Source: Anaerolineaceae bacterium (GTDB taxonomy: Bacteria > Chloroflexota > Anaerolineae > Aggregatilineales > Phototrophicaceae). Taken from it: DNA of 64,000 bases. Position 1 is the stretch's first letter. Each line of letters opens with the position of its first letter. The notes under the pieces are model-generated. The model did not search any database and was not told the DNA's origin. It saw nothing but the letters and a program-made list of their open reading frames with translations. The stretch covers positions 34,370-98,369 of the forward strand of contig JAPOVC010000010.1 of assembly GCA_026708325.1 (NCBI GenBank). The letters are read 5' to 3'. Shown here piece after piece: positions 49,618 through 58,385 of this stretch. The translations under genes were made by a program, and so were the position numbers.

Positions 49618-51492
49618 TCAGGTCGCAAGGCCGGTCTCTACTGGTCGGGCACCGCTCCCCAGGCGGGGGAAAATGTGGAATTCTTCGCCATCGCGGATGA
49701 TGGTTGGCTCCGGAGTATGGAGGCCGTGGCCGTCGAAGAAATCGCGCACCTCGTCGGAGAGCAACTCTTCCTTCTCCAGCAACAACTCGACCAGCTCCTC
49801 CATCAGGTCGTCATGCTGACGCAGGGCGATGCGCGTTTCACGCAGCACGTCCTGATAGGCCTCCTCAATGGCTTTGGCCTGCTCCGGCGACCATTTCTGG
49901 CGCGCGCCGATCAGTGGGTCGTAGACGACGGTGCTGGTTGCGCCCATGGTGCCAAGCATGCCGGCGTTGGCCATGGCGGCCAGCAGGCTGTAAGCGCGGT
50001 TCAGGTCGCGGTAGACCAGCGTGCTCTGGTTTTCCGCGCCGCAGTATTCGATTTCCGCGGCCTTGCCGGCGACGGCCACCCTGACGCGCTCCAGGAGCTC
50101 CGGCTTGATCTGCAGACCCTGGTAGGATTCCTGCGCCGGATAATGCCAGACGTGGCCGTAGTATGACCCCTGGCGCAGAATGGTGATGCGGCTGATGCGA
50201 TGCGAGGGCATGAAAAGGCGCACGGCCAGCGCCATCCCGGCCTGATAGGTCGCCAGACGCCGCCGCGCTTCCGGCGCCATGTGCTTGAGTTGCGAGCGCA
50301 GGCCCATTTCGTGTTCCGGCTTGGCGCGCATGAAGTCTTCGTAAGTGATGCGCCCGCGCCCGTCAAAGAAAGCGTAGCGCAACGATTCATTCAGCAAATA
50401 CTTGATGTCCGCCGGCGTGTACCCGGGCGTTTCGGAGGCGAGGATCGCCGCTTCCATGTCCGGGTCGTGGGCGTATCTGTCCAGATAATATTCGAAGATT
50501 TCGCGACGGCCCTCCATGTCGGGCGCGTCCACGCGCAGCTTCTTGTCGAATCGGCCAGGACGCAGCAGCGCCGGGTCCAGCGCCGAGATGCGGTTGGTGG
50601 CGCCGATGACCAGCACGCGCCGCTCCGGTTTCGGTGGCTTGCGGCGCCGGAAGGTCTTCCACCACCAGGCGCGCCATCGCGCGCGCCGTCCATGTTCCTG
50701 GCTGAAGCCGTCCATCTCGATCAACATGGTGCTCAGCACACCCATGCCGCCGGAACTGCCGCCGCCGAACATGCCGCGCAGGCCGGTGCCCCCGGCGCCG
50801 CCCTGCTCATCGCTCGTAGCCACGCCCCCGCGCGAGCCGACGGCATCGATCTCGTCGAGGAAGATGACGGCTGCGCCGTAGCGTTTCGCCAGTTTGCGCG
50901 CCTTGCGAAACAGCCCCATCACCTTCATCGGGCCCACGCCGATGAACATGGCCTGCAGGCCGGAGGCGTCCATGTAGAGAAAGGGGACCCTGGCCTCGGT
51001 GCTGATGGCCTGCGCCAGCCAGGTCTTGCCCGTGCCGGGCGGCCCCTCCAGCAGGAGGCCGTTGAGCGGCTCGCCGCCGGCCTGCTCGAAAACCTTGACG
51101 CCGCGCAGCAGCGTGACGATCTGGTGTGCCTGCTCAAGAATCTCCGGCTGGCCGCGATAGTCGTCGAAGCTGATGCCGTCGCCGCCCGTGTCGGGCATGA
51201 TGGTGTAGCTGCGCGTGCGCGCCAGAAACCAGAAGAGCAAAATGAATTGCGACACAAAGATGAGCATGAAAACCAGGATTTGCAGCACCTGGCCGGCGAT
51301 AGGGATGACGCTGCGTGTGAATTCCGCGTCGCGCAGGATGGACCAGGCGAACAGCAGGATCAAGCCGGGGATCAGGGTGCGTTTGACCAGGCGGCGGATG
51401 CGCCAGGGCAAACGGCTGCGGCGCTCGACCCAGGATTCTTCCTGTTCCCAGGAAAAGCGCTCGCGCCGTGGTTCGATCTGCGTGGATGTCAT
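49618..51492 (-). CDS. FtsH-like AAA+ membrane protein with lost protease site
   Basis: A 624-residue FtsH homologue: two N-terminal membrane segments (about 40-55 and 70-92), Walker A GPPGTGKT (150-157), Walker B VIFLDEIDAVG (209-219) and the second region GATNRISALDPALLRPGRFD, all intact. The M41 peptidase domain follows, but the zinc site is YQAGM (416-420) where its neighbour has HEAAH (430-434), so both histidines and the catalytic Glu are gone. It should be an ATP-driven unfoldase or chaperone without proteolysis, comparable to inactive FtsHi proteins of chloroplasts. It lies 59 bases downstream of the active paralogue; ATG 51492. Confidence 0.92.
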   Translation of the reverse strand: MTSTQIEPRRERFSWEQEESWVERRSRLPWRIRRLVKRTLIPGLILLFAWSILRDAEFTRSVIPIAGQVLQILVFMLIFVSQFILLFWFLARTRSYTIMPDTGGDGISFDDYRGQPEILEQAHQIVTLLRGVKVFEQAGGEPLNGLLLEGPPGTGKTWLAQAISTEARVPFLYMDASGLQAMFIGVGPMKVMGLFRKARKLAKRYGAAVIFLDEIDAVGSRGGVATSDEQGGAGGTGLRGMFGGGSSGGMGVLSTMLIEMDGFSQEHGRRARWRAWWWKTFRRRKPPKPERRVLVIGATNRISALDPALLRPGRFDKKLRVDAPDMEGRREIFEYYLDRYAHDPDMEAAILASETPGYTPADIKYLLNESLRYAFFDGRGRITYEDFMRAKPEHEMGLRSQLKHMAPEARRRLATYQAGMALAVRLFMPSHRISRITILRQGSYYGHVWHYPAQESYQGLQIKPELLERVRVAVAGKAAEIEYCGAENQSTLVYRDLNRAYSLLAAMANAGMLGTMGATSTVVYDPLIGARQKWSPEQAKAIEEAYQDVLRETRIALRQHDDLMEELVELLLEKEELLSDEVRDFFDGHGLHTPEPTIIRDGEEFHIFPRLGSGARPVETGLAT

Positions 51493-51551
51493 GTTGACAA
51501 CCCTTTCAGCAACCTTGCAGTTCGCCGGCTACAAAATTCCCGCTCTCCAGT

Positions 51552-53402
51552 TCAGTGCTGGAGTTGAGGCTGGTCGACGCGTTTTTCCTCCAGCCCGATC
51601 TGCGGTTTGGGGGTGTACAGACCGTAACGATCAAAGAACTGCTCGACTTCGCTCGAAAAGAGTTCTTCCTTTTCCAGCAGCAAATTGATCAGGGCCTCGC
51701 CCATGTCGCGATGCAGGCGCAAATCCGTGCGTACCTCGTCCAGCGCCTGCAGGAAAGTCTCCTCCATCAGCTTGCGCACCTCGCGCACGGTCTCCGGCTC
51801 GTCGGCGATGCCGAGGGGCCCGAACATGCCGGCCATTGACATTTGTCGCAGCACGAAACGCACGTTCATGAAGTCGCCGCCCACGCCAAGAGTCTGCTCT
51901 TGTTCGCCGCCGTATTCCATCTCGCCGGCCTTGCCGGCCACGGCGATGCGCAATCGCTTGAGCAGCGCCTCTTCCGTGTTGATGTACTCGTAACTTTCGG
52001 TCGCCGGCATGGGCAAGACGTGGCCCAGCGCCCCGCCCTGGCGAATGATGGTGACACGCGCGATGCGCCAGTCCGGCCGATAGAGACGCACGGCGATGGC
52101 GTGCGCCGCCTCGTGGGCTGCGAGACGGCGCCTGGCGGCCTTCGTCATGTTCTTGACCGGCTCCCGCAGGCCCATCTCGTGCTCGGGCTGGGCGAGGGCA
52201 AAATCACGGTAATTCATGGAAGTGCGCCCGTCAAAAAGCGCGTGGCGCAGGGCCTCGTTGAGCAGATACTTGATATCCGCCGGGGTATAGCGCTGCGTCT
52301 CCACGGCCAGGGTCAACGGGTCCATCGTCTCGTCATGCGCCATTTGCGACAAATAGTATTCGAAAATTTCGCGTCGTCCCTCAAGGTCCGGGATGTCGAC
52401 CCGAACCTTTTTGTCGAAACGGCCGGGTCGCAGCAAGGCGTCGTCGATGGCCTGAATACGATTGGTGGCGCCGATGGTCAGGACACGTTTGGGCGGCTGC
52501 GGGAAAGGCTTGCGCCGGATGTTGCGGAACCACCACTTTTTCTTGCGCGCCCACCAGCCATGTTCCTGGCTGAAACCGCTCATCTCCACCAGGAGGGTGC
52601 TGAGCAGCCCGGCGTTGGCGCCGCTCATCCCGCCGAACATGATGGGCAGACGCGTCGTCTGCGCCGCCCCGCTAAATTCTTCGCGTTTGCGGGCCACGCC
52701 GCCGCGCGAGCCGACGGCATCGACCTCGTCGATGAAAATGATGGAAGCGCCATACTCTTTCGCCGCGTTGCGCGCCTTGCGGTAGAGGTTCATCACCTTC
52801 AGCGGGGCGATACCGAAGAACATGGACTGCATGCCCGAACCATCGATGTAAAAGAAGGGTACGCCGGCCTCGGTACTGATGGCCTTGGCCAGCCATGTCT
52901 TGCCCGTCCCTGGCGGCCCTTCCAGCAGGAGACCGTTGAGCGGCTCTCCGCCCGCTTCCTCAAAGGCGCGCACACCGCGCACGAGAGTCACGATCTGCCG
53001 CGCCTGCGCCAGCAACTCCGGCTGACCGCGGTAGTCATCGAAGCTGACGCCCTGTGACTCGGAGCCGGGCCAGATGGTGTAGGCGCGCGCCCGCCCGAGG
53101 AACCAGAACATCAGGGCGAACTGACCGATAATGAAGCCGCCCACCAGCAGGAAGCGCCCGATGTAGGGGATGGCCGTCTCCAGAAATCCCAGCAGGCCGC
53201 GCATGAAACTGGCGTCCAGCAGGGCAATGAAAACGAACAGCAAAAAGAGATTGCGCACCATGTGTTCCGTGAAGAAGCGGCGGATGCGGCTGCGCAGACG
53301 GCGTCGCTCGTCGACAAGGGTCTCCTCGCTCTCCCAGGCGTAACGGCGGCGCTGCAGGGCCATGCGCTCGCGCGCCGGTTCGTATCGACGGATTTCGGTC
53401 AT
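51552..53402 (-). CDS. FtsH-like AAA+ zinc metalloprotease
   Basis: A 616-residue membrane-anchored ATP-dependent protease of the FtsH (M41) family. Two helices (about 48-68 and 80-104), Walker A GPPGTGKT (162-169), Walker B IIFIDEVDAVG (221-231), SRH GATNRIQAIDDALLRPGRFD. The peptidase site HEAAH (430-434) and third ligand Asp510 (VGGDFMNV) are present, so it should be active. It differs from classical FtsH in a long insertion rich in Trp/Lys between Walker B and SRH (about 277-303), shared with the neighbour. ATG 53402 has GAGGAGG eight bases upstream. It is the second gene of the operon. Confidence 0.93.
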   Translation of the reverse strand: MTEIRRYEPARERMALQRRRYAWESEETLVDERRRLRSRIRRFFTEHMVRNLFLLFVFIALLDASFMRGLLGFLETAIPYIGRFLLVGGFIIGQFALMFWFLGRARAYTIWPGSESQGVSFDDYRGQPELLAQARQIVTLVRGVRAFEEAGGEPLNGLLLEGPPGTGKTWLAKAISTEAGVPFFYIDGSGMQSMFFGIAPLKVMNLYRKARNAAKEYGASIIFIDEVDAVGSRGGVARKREEFSGAAQTTRLPIMFGGMSGANAGLLSTLLVEMSGFSQEHGWWARKKKWWFRNIRRKPFPQPPKRVLTIGATNRIQAIDDALLRPGRFDKKVRVDIPDLEGRREIFEYYLSQMAHDETMDPLTLAVETQRYTPADIKYLLNEALRHALFDGRTSMNYRDFALAQPEHEMGLREPVKNMTKAARRRLAAHEAAHAIAVRLYRPDWRIARVTIIRQGGALGHVLPMPATESYEYINTEEALLKRLRIAVAGKAGEMEYGGEQEQTLGVGGDFMNVRFVLRQMSMAGMFGPLGIADEPETVREVRKLMEETFLQALDEVRTDLRLHRDMGEALINLLLEKEELFSSEVEQFFDRYGLYTPKPQIGLEEKRVDQPQLQH

Positions 53403-53421
53403 CGGGCCGTCCTCCTCGCGC

Positions 53422-54093
53422 TCATTGTCCGCTCTGGCCAGCGGCGTCCAGCAGGAACAGGGGGTGGTTGGGCTCTCCGTTGTACAGCACACCCCCTTCG
53501 GGACTCTCGTAAAGCAGCGTGCCTTCTGCAATCAGGTCGAAGAAGTCCAGCAGGTCGCGCGGTCCTTCCAGGTAGACCAGTGCGTCCTGACGTTCGATCT
53601 CGGAGATCAGGAAGACCACGCCGGCGAAGCCGGCCCCGCTGTCCAGGGTGGAGATGTTCCACGGCGAGATCAGGTTAACGCGCAGCAGGCTGCTGCCCAC
53701 GCTTTCCGCGACCGTGCCACGCCAGGTCAACTCGATGGCGCGCTGAATGGCCGTATAGTAATCGACCTGACCCGCCGGGGACTGCGTATCGGGCACGCTG
53801 TTGGGCACAAAGAGCAAGTTGACGACGAAGGCATCCTCGCTCAGGCTGCGGCGAATCTCCACAATGTCGACGCCGACGGTGGCGGCCTCAATGCGGTCGG
53901 CCGCCGAGATCAGCGAGGGGTCCGTCGCGCCGCTCTTGTCAGCCATGACCAGGTCGATGACTTCAAGAGCGCGCAAGGCCTCGCCTTCGCCAGTTTCCTG
54001 GCCCGTCAGTACGCCCAGACCGGGCAGGGCGCTGCAACCCGTCACCAGCAACAGGGAGAGCAGCGTTAAACGTAGCAAGGCGGTCGACGTCAT
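53422..54093 (-). CDS. Hypothetical lipoprotein of the FtsH operon
   Basis: A 223-residue exported protein. The signal peptide ends in the lipobox LVTGC (about residues 17-21), predicting lipid attachment. The rest is a compact soluble domain (EVIDLVMADKSGATDPSLIS ... LDFFDLIAEGTLLYES) I do not recognise. It is the first gene of the lipoprotein / FtsH / inactive FtsH / VWA operon, 19 bases before the FtsH start, so it may be a partner or regulator of the protease at the outer face of the membrane. ATG 54093 begins the signal peptide. Confidence 0.65.
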   Translation of the reverse strand: MTSTALLRLTLLSLLLVTGCSALPGLGVLTGQETGEGEALRALEVIDLVMADKSGATDPSLISAADRIEAATVGVDIVEIRRSLSEDAFVVNLLFVPNSVPDTQSPAGQVDYYTAIQRAIELTWRGTVAESVGSSLLRVNLISPWNISTLDSGAGFAGVVFLISEIERQDALVYLEGPRDLLDFFDLIAEGTLLYESPEGGVLYNGEPNHPLFLLDAAGQSGQ

Positions 54094-54161
54094 AGCCTTC
54101 CCGTTCCGAATGGCGCCAGGTCGACGCCAGACGCCATCAGAGTGATTTTGCGCAGCAGCCG

Positions 54162-54169
54162 TATAAAAT
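54162..54169 (+). promoter_or_regulatory. TATAAAAT -10 box of the sugar dehydrogenase gene
   Basis: TATAAAAT at 54162-54169 lies 27 bases before GTG 54197, which has its own GGAGG ribosome site. Confidence 0.4.
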
Positions 54170-54196
54170 GTCATTGTAGCGTCAATCGGAGGTTTC

Positions 54197-55390
54197 GTGC
54201 AGCGTCGTCACGGACATTCAGGAAATCCTAACCTTGGGCAGTTTACACCGGCCCTGGTGCTGGCGACGCTGCTGCTGGCGGCCCTGGCCGTGCGGGGCGA
54301 GGACACGACCCGGCTGCCCTGCGATGACCGTCCAACCCTTATGGACCCGCCATGGATCGATGGTGGAAGATTCTGCGCGGAACTGGTCTACCAGTCGCCC
54401 CGCAACGAAGCCCTGGCGCTGGTGTCGCTGGCGGTTGGGCCCGATGGCACGCTTTATGCCGCCAGTCCCCTGCGGGGTGAGGTATGGGCCTTGCGCGACA
54501 GCGACGACGACCGCCTGCCGGACAGGGCGCAGCGGCTGCTTTCGGGTCTGCTTCGGCCAACGGGTATGGACTGGCACGACAATGCCCTTTACATCCTGAG
54601 TGGCGCCAGCATCCTGCGCCTGCCTGCCGGCGCGCAGCACCCCGAGCTGTTTGTCGCCAATTTGCCCCTGCAAGGCGGGCAGGCCGGCGGCGATCTGGTA
54701 GTCGGGCCGGACGGCACACTCTATGCGTCGCTGGCCGCGCCCTGCAGCCAATGCGAGCCGGGCGACGGGCCCTCCATCCTCGCCATCTCCCCGGATGGCG
54801 ACAGGCACAGCACCATGGCCCGCGGCCTGCGCCTGCCGTCCGGGCTCGCAATGCGGAATGGTGAACTTTGGGCGACGGACAGCATCGGGCGCGCGGACGC
54901 AGCGCAGGGGGACGCGCTCGACGAAATCAACCGCATTCAGGCGGGCGCCCACTATGGCTGGCCCTGGTGCAGCGGCTCACAGCGCCTTCCCGTATCCCCG
55001 GCAACGGGCGACTGCGAGGCCTTTCGGGCGCCCGCCCTTTCGCTGCAGACGGGCAGCACGCCCCTGGGCCTGGCGTATTACAATCACGATGCGCTACCCG
55101 ATTTGCGCGATTCCTTGCTGGTCACCCTGCACGGCTCGCGGCACCGGATCGAGTTGCGCGGCTACGCCCTGGCGGTCATTCGCTTCGACTCAGAGGGGCG
55201 TCCGCTGGCGCCCGAGGTCATCATTCCACAGCAATCTGGCAGCTTCAGTTTCAGCTTGAGCAAATTGAACTACCTTGGCAAGGGTTTCTGGCCGGAACGC
55301 CCGCTGGACGTCGCCATCAGCCCCGAGGGCTGGATCTACGTCAGCGTGACGGGCGGGCGGATTCTCGCCTTGCGCCAGGCAGCGCGCTGA
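54197..55390 (+). CDS. PQQ-dependent sugar dehydrogenase-like beta-propeller
   Basis: A 397-residue secreted six-bladed propeller of the glucose/sorbosone dehydrogenase family. A hydrophobic N-terminal segment (ALVLATLLLAALAV, about 19-32) serves as signal. Blades repeat LAVGPDGTLYAASP, LVVGPDGTLYAS and ISPDGD-type turns; DEINRIQAGAHYGWPWCSG is the family's 'NP......yGWP.c' region. PQQ-ligand residues cannot be confirmed by eye, so it may be a propeller without enzyme activity. GTG 54197 has GGAGG five bases upstream. Its 3' end overlaps the decayed GT39 gene. Confidence 0.85.
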   Translation: MQRRHGHSGNPNLGQFTPALVLATLLLAALAVRGEDTTRLPCDDRPTLMDPPWIDGGRFCAELVYQSPRNEALALVSLAVGPDGTLYAASPLRGEVWALRDSDDDRLPDRAQRLLSGLLRPTGMDWHDNALYILSGASILRLPAGAQHPELFVANLPLQGGQAGGDLVVGPDGTLYASLAAPCSQCEPGDGPSILAISPDGDRHSTMARGLRLPSGLAMRNGELWATDSIGRADAAQGDALDEINRIQAGAHYGWPWCSGSQRLPVSPATGDCEAFRAPALSLQTGSTPLGLAYYNHDALPDLRDSLLVTLHGSRHRIELRGYALAVIRFDSEGRPLAPEVIIPQQSGSFSFSLSKLNYLGKGFWPERPLDVAISPEGWIYVSVTGGRILALRQAAR

Positions 55391-56843
55391 GTCTTTGCCA
55401 CAGATCTGCCAACATGCCGCCGATCAGCAGCGGCCAGAGCGGCCACAGGGGAGCCTGAATGCGCGCCTCCAGGTAGTGTATCAGGGCGGTCTCAAACACC
55501 CACGCCAGGAGAATCGCTGTTGCTCCAGGATAGATCCACCGCCGGTTGAGGCATGCCCAGAGCAGCGCCGGCACTATCAATAACTTGATCAGACCAAGGC
55601 TGTCCCGCACATTGGAATAAACGACCATGGGCAATGGCCAGACGATGGCACCGTTATAGTTATCGCCTTGCTGGTTCCATGCCCGCTTGAGCATTGCGGG
55701 CTGGGAATCGTCCTCTCTGAATTCCATCCAGTGGCTGTCAGGCAGATACCAGGCGTCTCTCCAGGTCAGCATTGCAAACATTTTTGCCGGCAAGGACTGC
55801 GCAAATTGCAGGGGGTGGGCGGCAAGGGCCTCAAAAGCTACCTCAAAGAAAAGCGAGTCGGTCTCGCAGGGGCCCAGGTGGCAGAAAGGTGCGCCAAGGG
55901 ACGACATGTCGTCGTAAGTCCTGGGTACATTGTCCCCCGCTGCTTGCGCCAGAAACTTGCTTTGGACCTCGTCCGAAACCCATGGTCCCGGCCGCTGCCA
56001 GTTGGAATATGAAGCTCTGGTCCAGTCCGCTGTCTCTAACGGAGGCAATGTGCTTAGCTGGAGCAGGCGGGAGGTGGCAACGCCGTTTTCCTGGTGGATG
56101 GGGATGCCGGCATACTGAAAGGTAGCGACCACGGTCCAGCCGCCCACACAGTTCAGTCGGTAGGTACCCGTAGACGGGACGTGAATCAAAAGACATATAG
56201 CAAGACAACTGACAGACTGGACAGGCCCAGAACTGCAAAGGCGACCAGGCGTTGGCGGATGGTCAGGACCCGCAGCAGCAACAACAAGACCCCTGTTAGC
56301 GCCACAACAGGCGCGAAATTTATGCGCGCGAGTGTCGCCAGCCCCAGAATCAACCCCGCAGCGACAAAAGCTCCCTTTCTGAAGCCCCGACGCAGGCCAC
56401 GGTCCATGATCCAGACCGACAGGGTGAAACAGAACGCGACCAGCCAGACTGGCAAAATAAAGTGGGCTCACTGCAGGCCATACGGGTCCAGCAAGGTCAG
56501 CAGGGCCACCACAAGGGCCGCGCGCCGTGAGTGATGGCGGCGAACAAGGTCGTAGAGCAAGAAGGGGATCGTGGCGCACAGGGTCACCTGCACCAGCAGG
56601 ACAATGCGCTCGTCTAACCGCCCAAACAGTTGACCAACAGCCGCGACCGGCACCATGGACCAGCGCGTAGCCCGTGTTCTAACGAATGTTGCCGATCAGC
56701 AGATCGCCTTCGTGCAATTTGTCTATCAGGTATCGCTGGTACGCCTGATTGTCGTCCCCGCCACTTGGCAAGGGATACGCAAGGTACATGCCGCCGCGCA
56801 CCAGCAGGGTCAGCAGGAGCAGCAGGCGAAAGTGCGCATGCAT
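55341..56843 (-). pseudogene. Decayed membrane glycosyltransferase (GT39/ArnT-like)
   Basis: A broken gene resembling the two intact GT39-like genes just downstream. It begins at ATG 56843 (MHAHFRLLLLLTLLVRGG), runs to an in-frame TAG at 56679-56681, then shifts frame near 56660 to MVPVAAVGQLF. It meets TGA at 56468-56470 (DPYGLQ-stop-AHFILPVW), shifts frame again near 56190 after LLYVF, and finishes in one long frame to 55341 with the soluble C-terminal domain intact. Both stops fit TGG tryptophan codons changed by one G-to-A step. At least four lesions, and a visibly lower G+C than its neighbours. A sequencing artefact is unlikely to give so many. Confidence 0.75.
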
Positions 56844-56864
56844 CCGCCTTATAAGAAGGAACGC

Positions 56865-58385
56865 TCATGCCTCCGTGATCCCGTAAAGGCGCGAATGACT
56901 GCTGCGGCCCAGCAGGGGCAGGCGCTCGTCGCTTTCGCTGCCATCGTAAAGCGGCCACAGGGCGTCGCGCAGGGCCGGCATCAGGATCATGTCCGCCGCG
57001 TAACGCCGCGCTACGTGGAGGATGGTGTCGCGGTCGTCATTGGGGATCATGACCGCCTTGTAACCCATCCAGTTCATGAAGAAGGGGGCATCCGTCATCA
57101 GGATGACCTGGCCGTCCCCGTTCTGGTCGCCCAGCGACTCCACGATGGCGGCGACTTTCCGCCTTTCCTCAAGTCGGTCCGCCACCAGCGTGTATTCCGA
57201 ACGCACCAGCTGGATGGCCTGCATCAGCATGAAACCGGCGATGAGGATGGCTGCAACCTGACCCATTCGCCGCGGCCGCAGGTATGCGTCCAGCGCCCAG
57301 GCGCCCGCCACCGCAAGAAAGGGGATGAGTGCCAGCCAGCTCTTTTTGAACGAGCCGCCCATTGAGTGAAAGGGAAGAATGACACTGTAAACACCATAGA
57401 GGGCCAGCAGGAAAAGCAGGGGCGTGCACAGCAGTTGCAGGCGACCGCGATGTCGCTGGCGCAGCCACCCTCCCAGGCCGAGCAGCGCCAGCAGGGGCAG
57501 GGCAAATCCCTGGGTTGTGACCATCACGTTCAGGTTGGCCAGGGAGTGAAACGCAATGTTTTTCAGGATATTGGCCGGGCCCCAGGCGAGGAAGGACTCA
57601 AGATTGTGTTCCTGACTGTAGCTAAACTGATCGTCAAAATGGGTCAGAAAAGGCGTGTTGCCCGGGCCGGCGGGCCAGAGAGTGCCCAGGTCCTGCTGGT
57701 TGCGCCACAGCCAGGGGCTGAGTACCAGCGTCCATGCCAGCGGCAGCGCCAGCAACCAGCGCCAGGGCACCGGCCTTTCGCCGAAGCGTCGCAGCAGCAA
57801 CGCCCCGATCAACAGTGCCGGTAGCAACAGGACCCCGTCCAGGCGCGTGAGCTGCGCCAGAGCGCCACAGGCGCCCGCCAGCGCCAGTAACCAGGGCCGG
57901 TCCTGCATCCCCCGATACAGGCACAGCAGCGCCATTCCGCAAAACAGGGCGTAGCTGACGGTCGTGTCCGTGCGCACGGCGCCCAGTACAAAGTCCGGCA
58001 GAAAGAGAATCAGGGCCATGGCCATCAGTTCAGCGCTGCGCGAAAGACGCGCGACGCGCGCGATCAGGCCGGTGAATGCCACCAGGGCCGTGCTGAACAC
58101 AATGTTGGGCAGCAGGGCCGGCAGCAGACCGATGCCCAGCACCCGCATCGACAGGGCCGGCCAAACGGCAGCCAGGGGCATCCAGTAATCGACGGGGTGG
58201 GTGACGGCCGTCGGTTTCTGATGGTATTGCCAGATATAGTCGACGACGAAGCCGCGTCCCTCAGCCAGGTTACGCGCAAGGTTATAATAGTGGTTGGGAT
58301 CGAACAGGCCGGGATGTTCGGCCAGCAACGCCAGGCCCACCCTCACCAGCAGGCCCGCAACAAGAAGGAGGATGTAAGGCCGCAT
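56865..58385 (-). CDS. Membrane glycosyltransferase, GT39/PMT-like
   Basis: A 506-residue multi-pass membrane enzyme of the dolichyl-phosphate-mannose/ArnT-type superfamily (about ten helices). The first extracytoplasmic loop DPNHYYNLARNLAEGRGFVVDYIWQYH holds the acidic catalytic-loop pattern typical of GT39/GT83. GGSFKKSWLALIPFLAVAGAWALDAYLRP is a later helix set, and the soluble C-terminus carries DAPFFMNWMGYKAVMIPNDD. It should add a sugar from a lipid carrier to a protein or lipid on the outer face. ATG 58385 shares a CATG palindrome with the divergent gene. Confidence 0.85.
   Translation of the reverse strand: MRPYILLLVAGLLVRVGLALLAEHPGLFDPNHYYNLARNLAEGRGFVVDYIWQYHQKPTAVTHPVDYWMPLAAVWPALSMRVLGIGLLPALLPNIVFSTALVAFTGLIARVARLSRSAELMAMALILFLPDFVLGAVRTDTTVSYALFCGMALLCLYRGMQDRPWLLALAGACGALAQLTRLDGVLLLPALLIGALLLRRFGERPVPWRWLLALPLAWTLVLSPWLWRNQQDLGTLWPAGPGNTPFLTHFDDQFSYSQEHNLESFLAWGPANILKNIAFHSLANLNVMVTTQGFALPLLALLGLGGWLRQRHRGRLQLLCTPLLFLLALYGVYSVILPFHSMGGSFKKSWLALIPFLAVAGAWALDAYLRPRRMGQVAAILIAGFMLMQAIQLVRSEYTLVADRLEERRKVAAIVESLGDQNGDGQVILMTDAPFFMNWMGYKAVMIPNDDRDTILHVARRYAADMILMPALRDALWPLYDGSESDERLPLLGRSSHSRLYGITEA

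Noticed and set aside
56468..56470. Third possible selenocysteine UGA, in the GT39-like gene
   Set aside because: The context fits Trp rather than Cys, there is another stop and two frameshifts, and no hairpin with a G loop is evident; it is a pseudogene.
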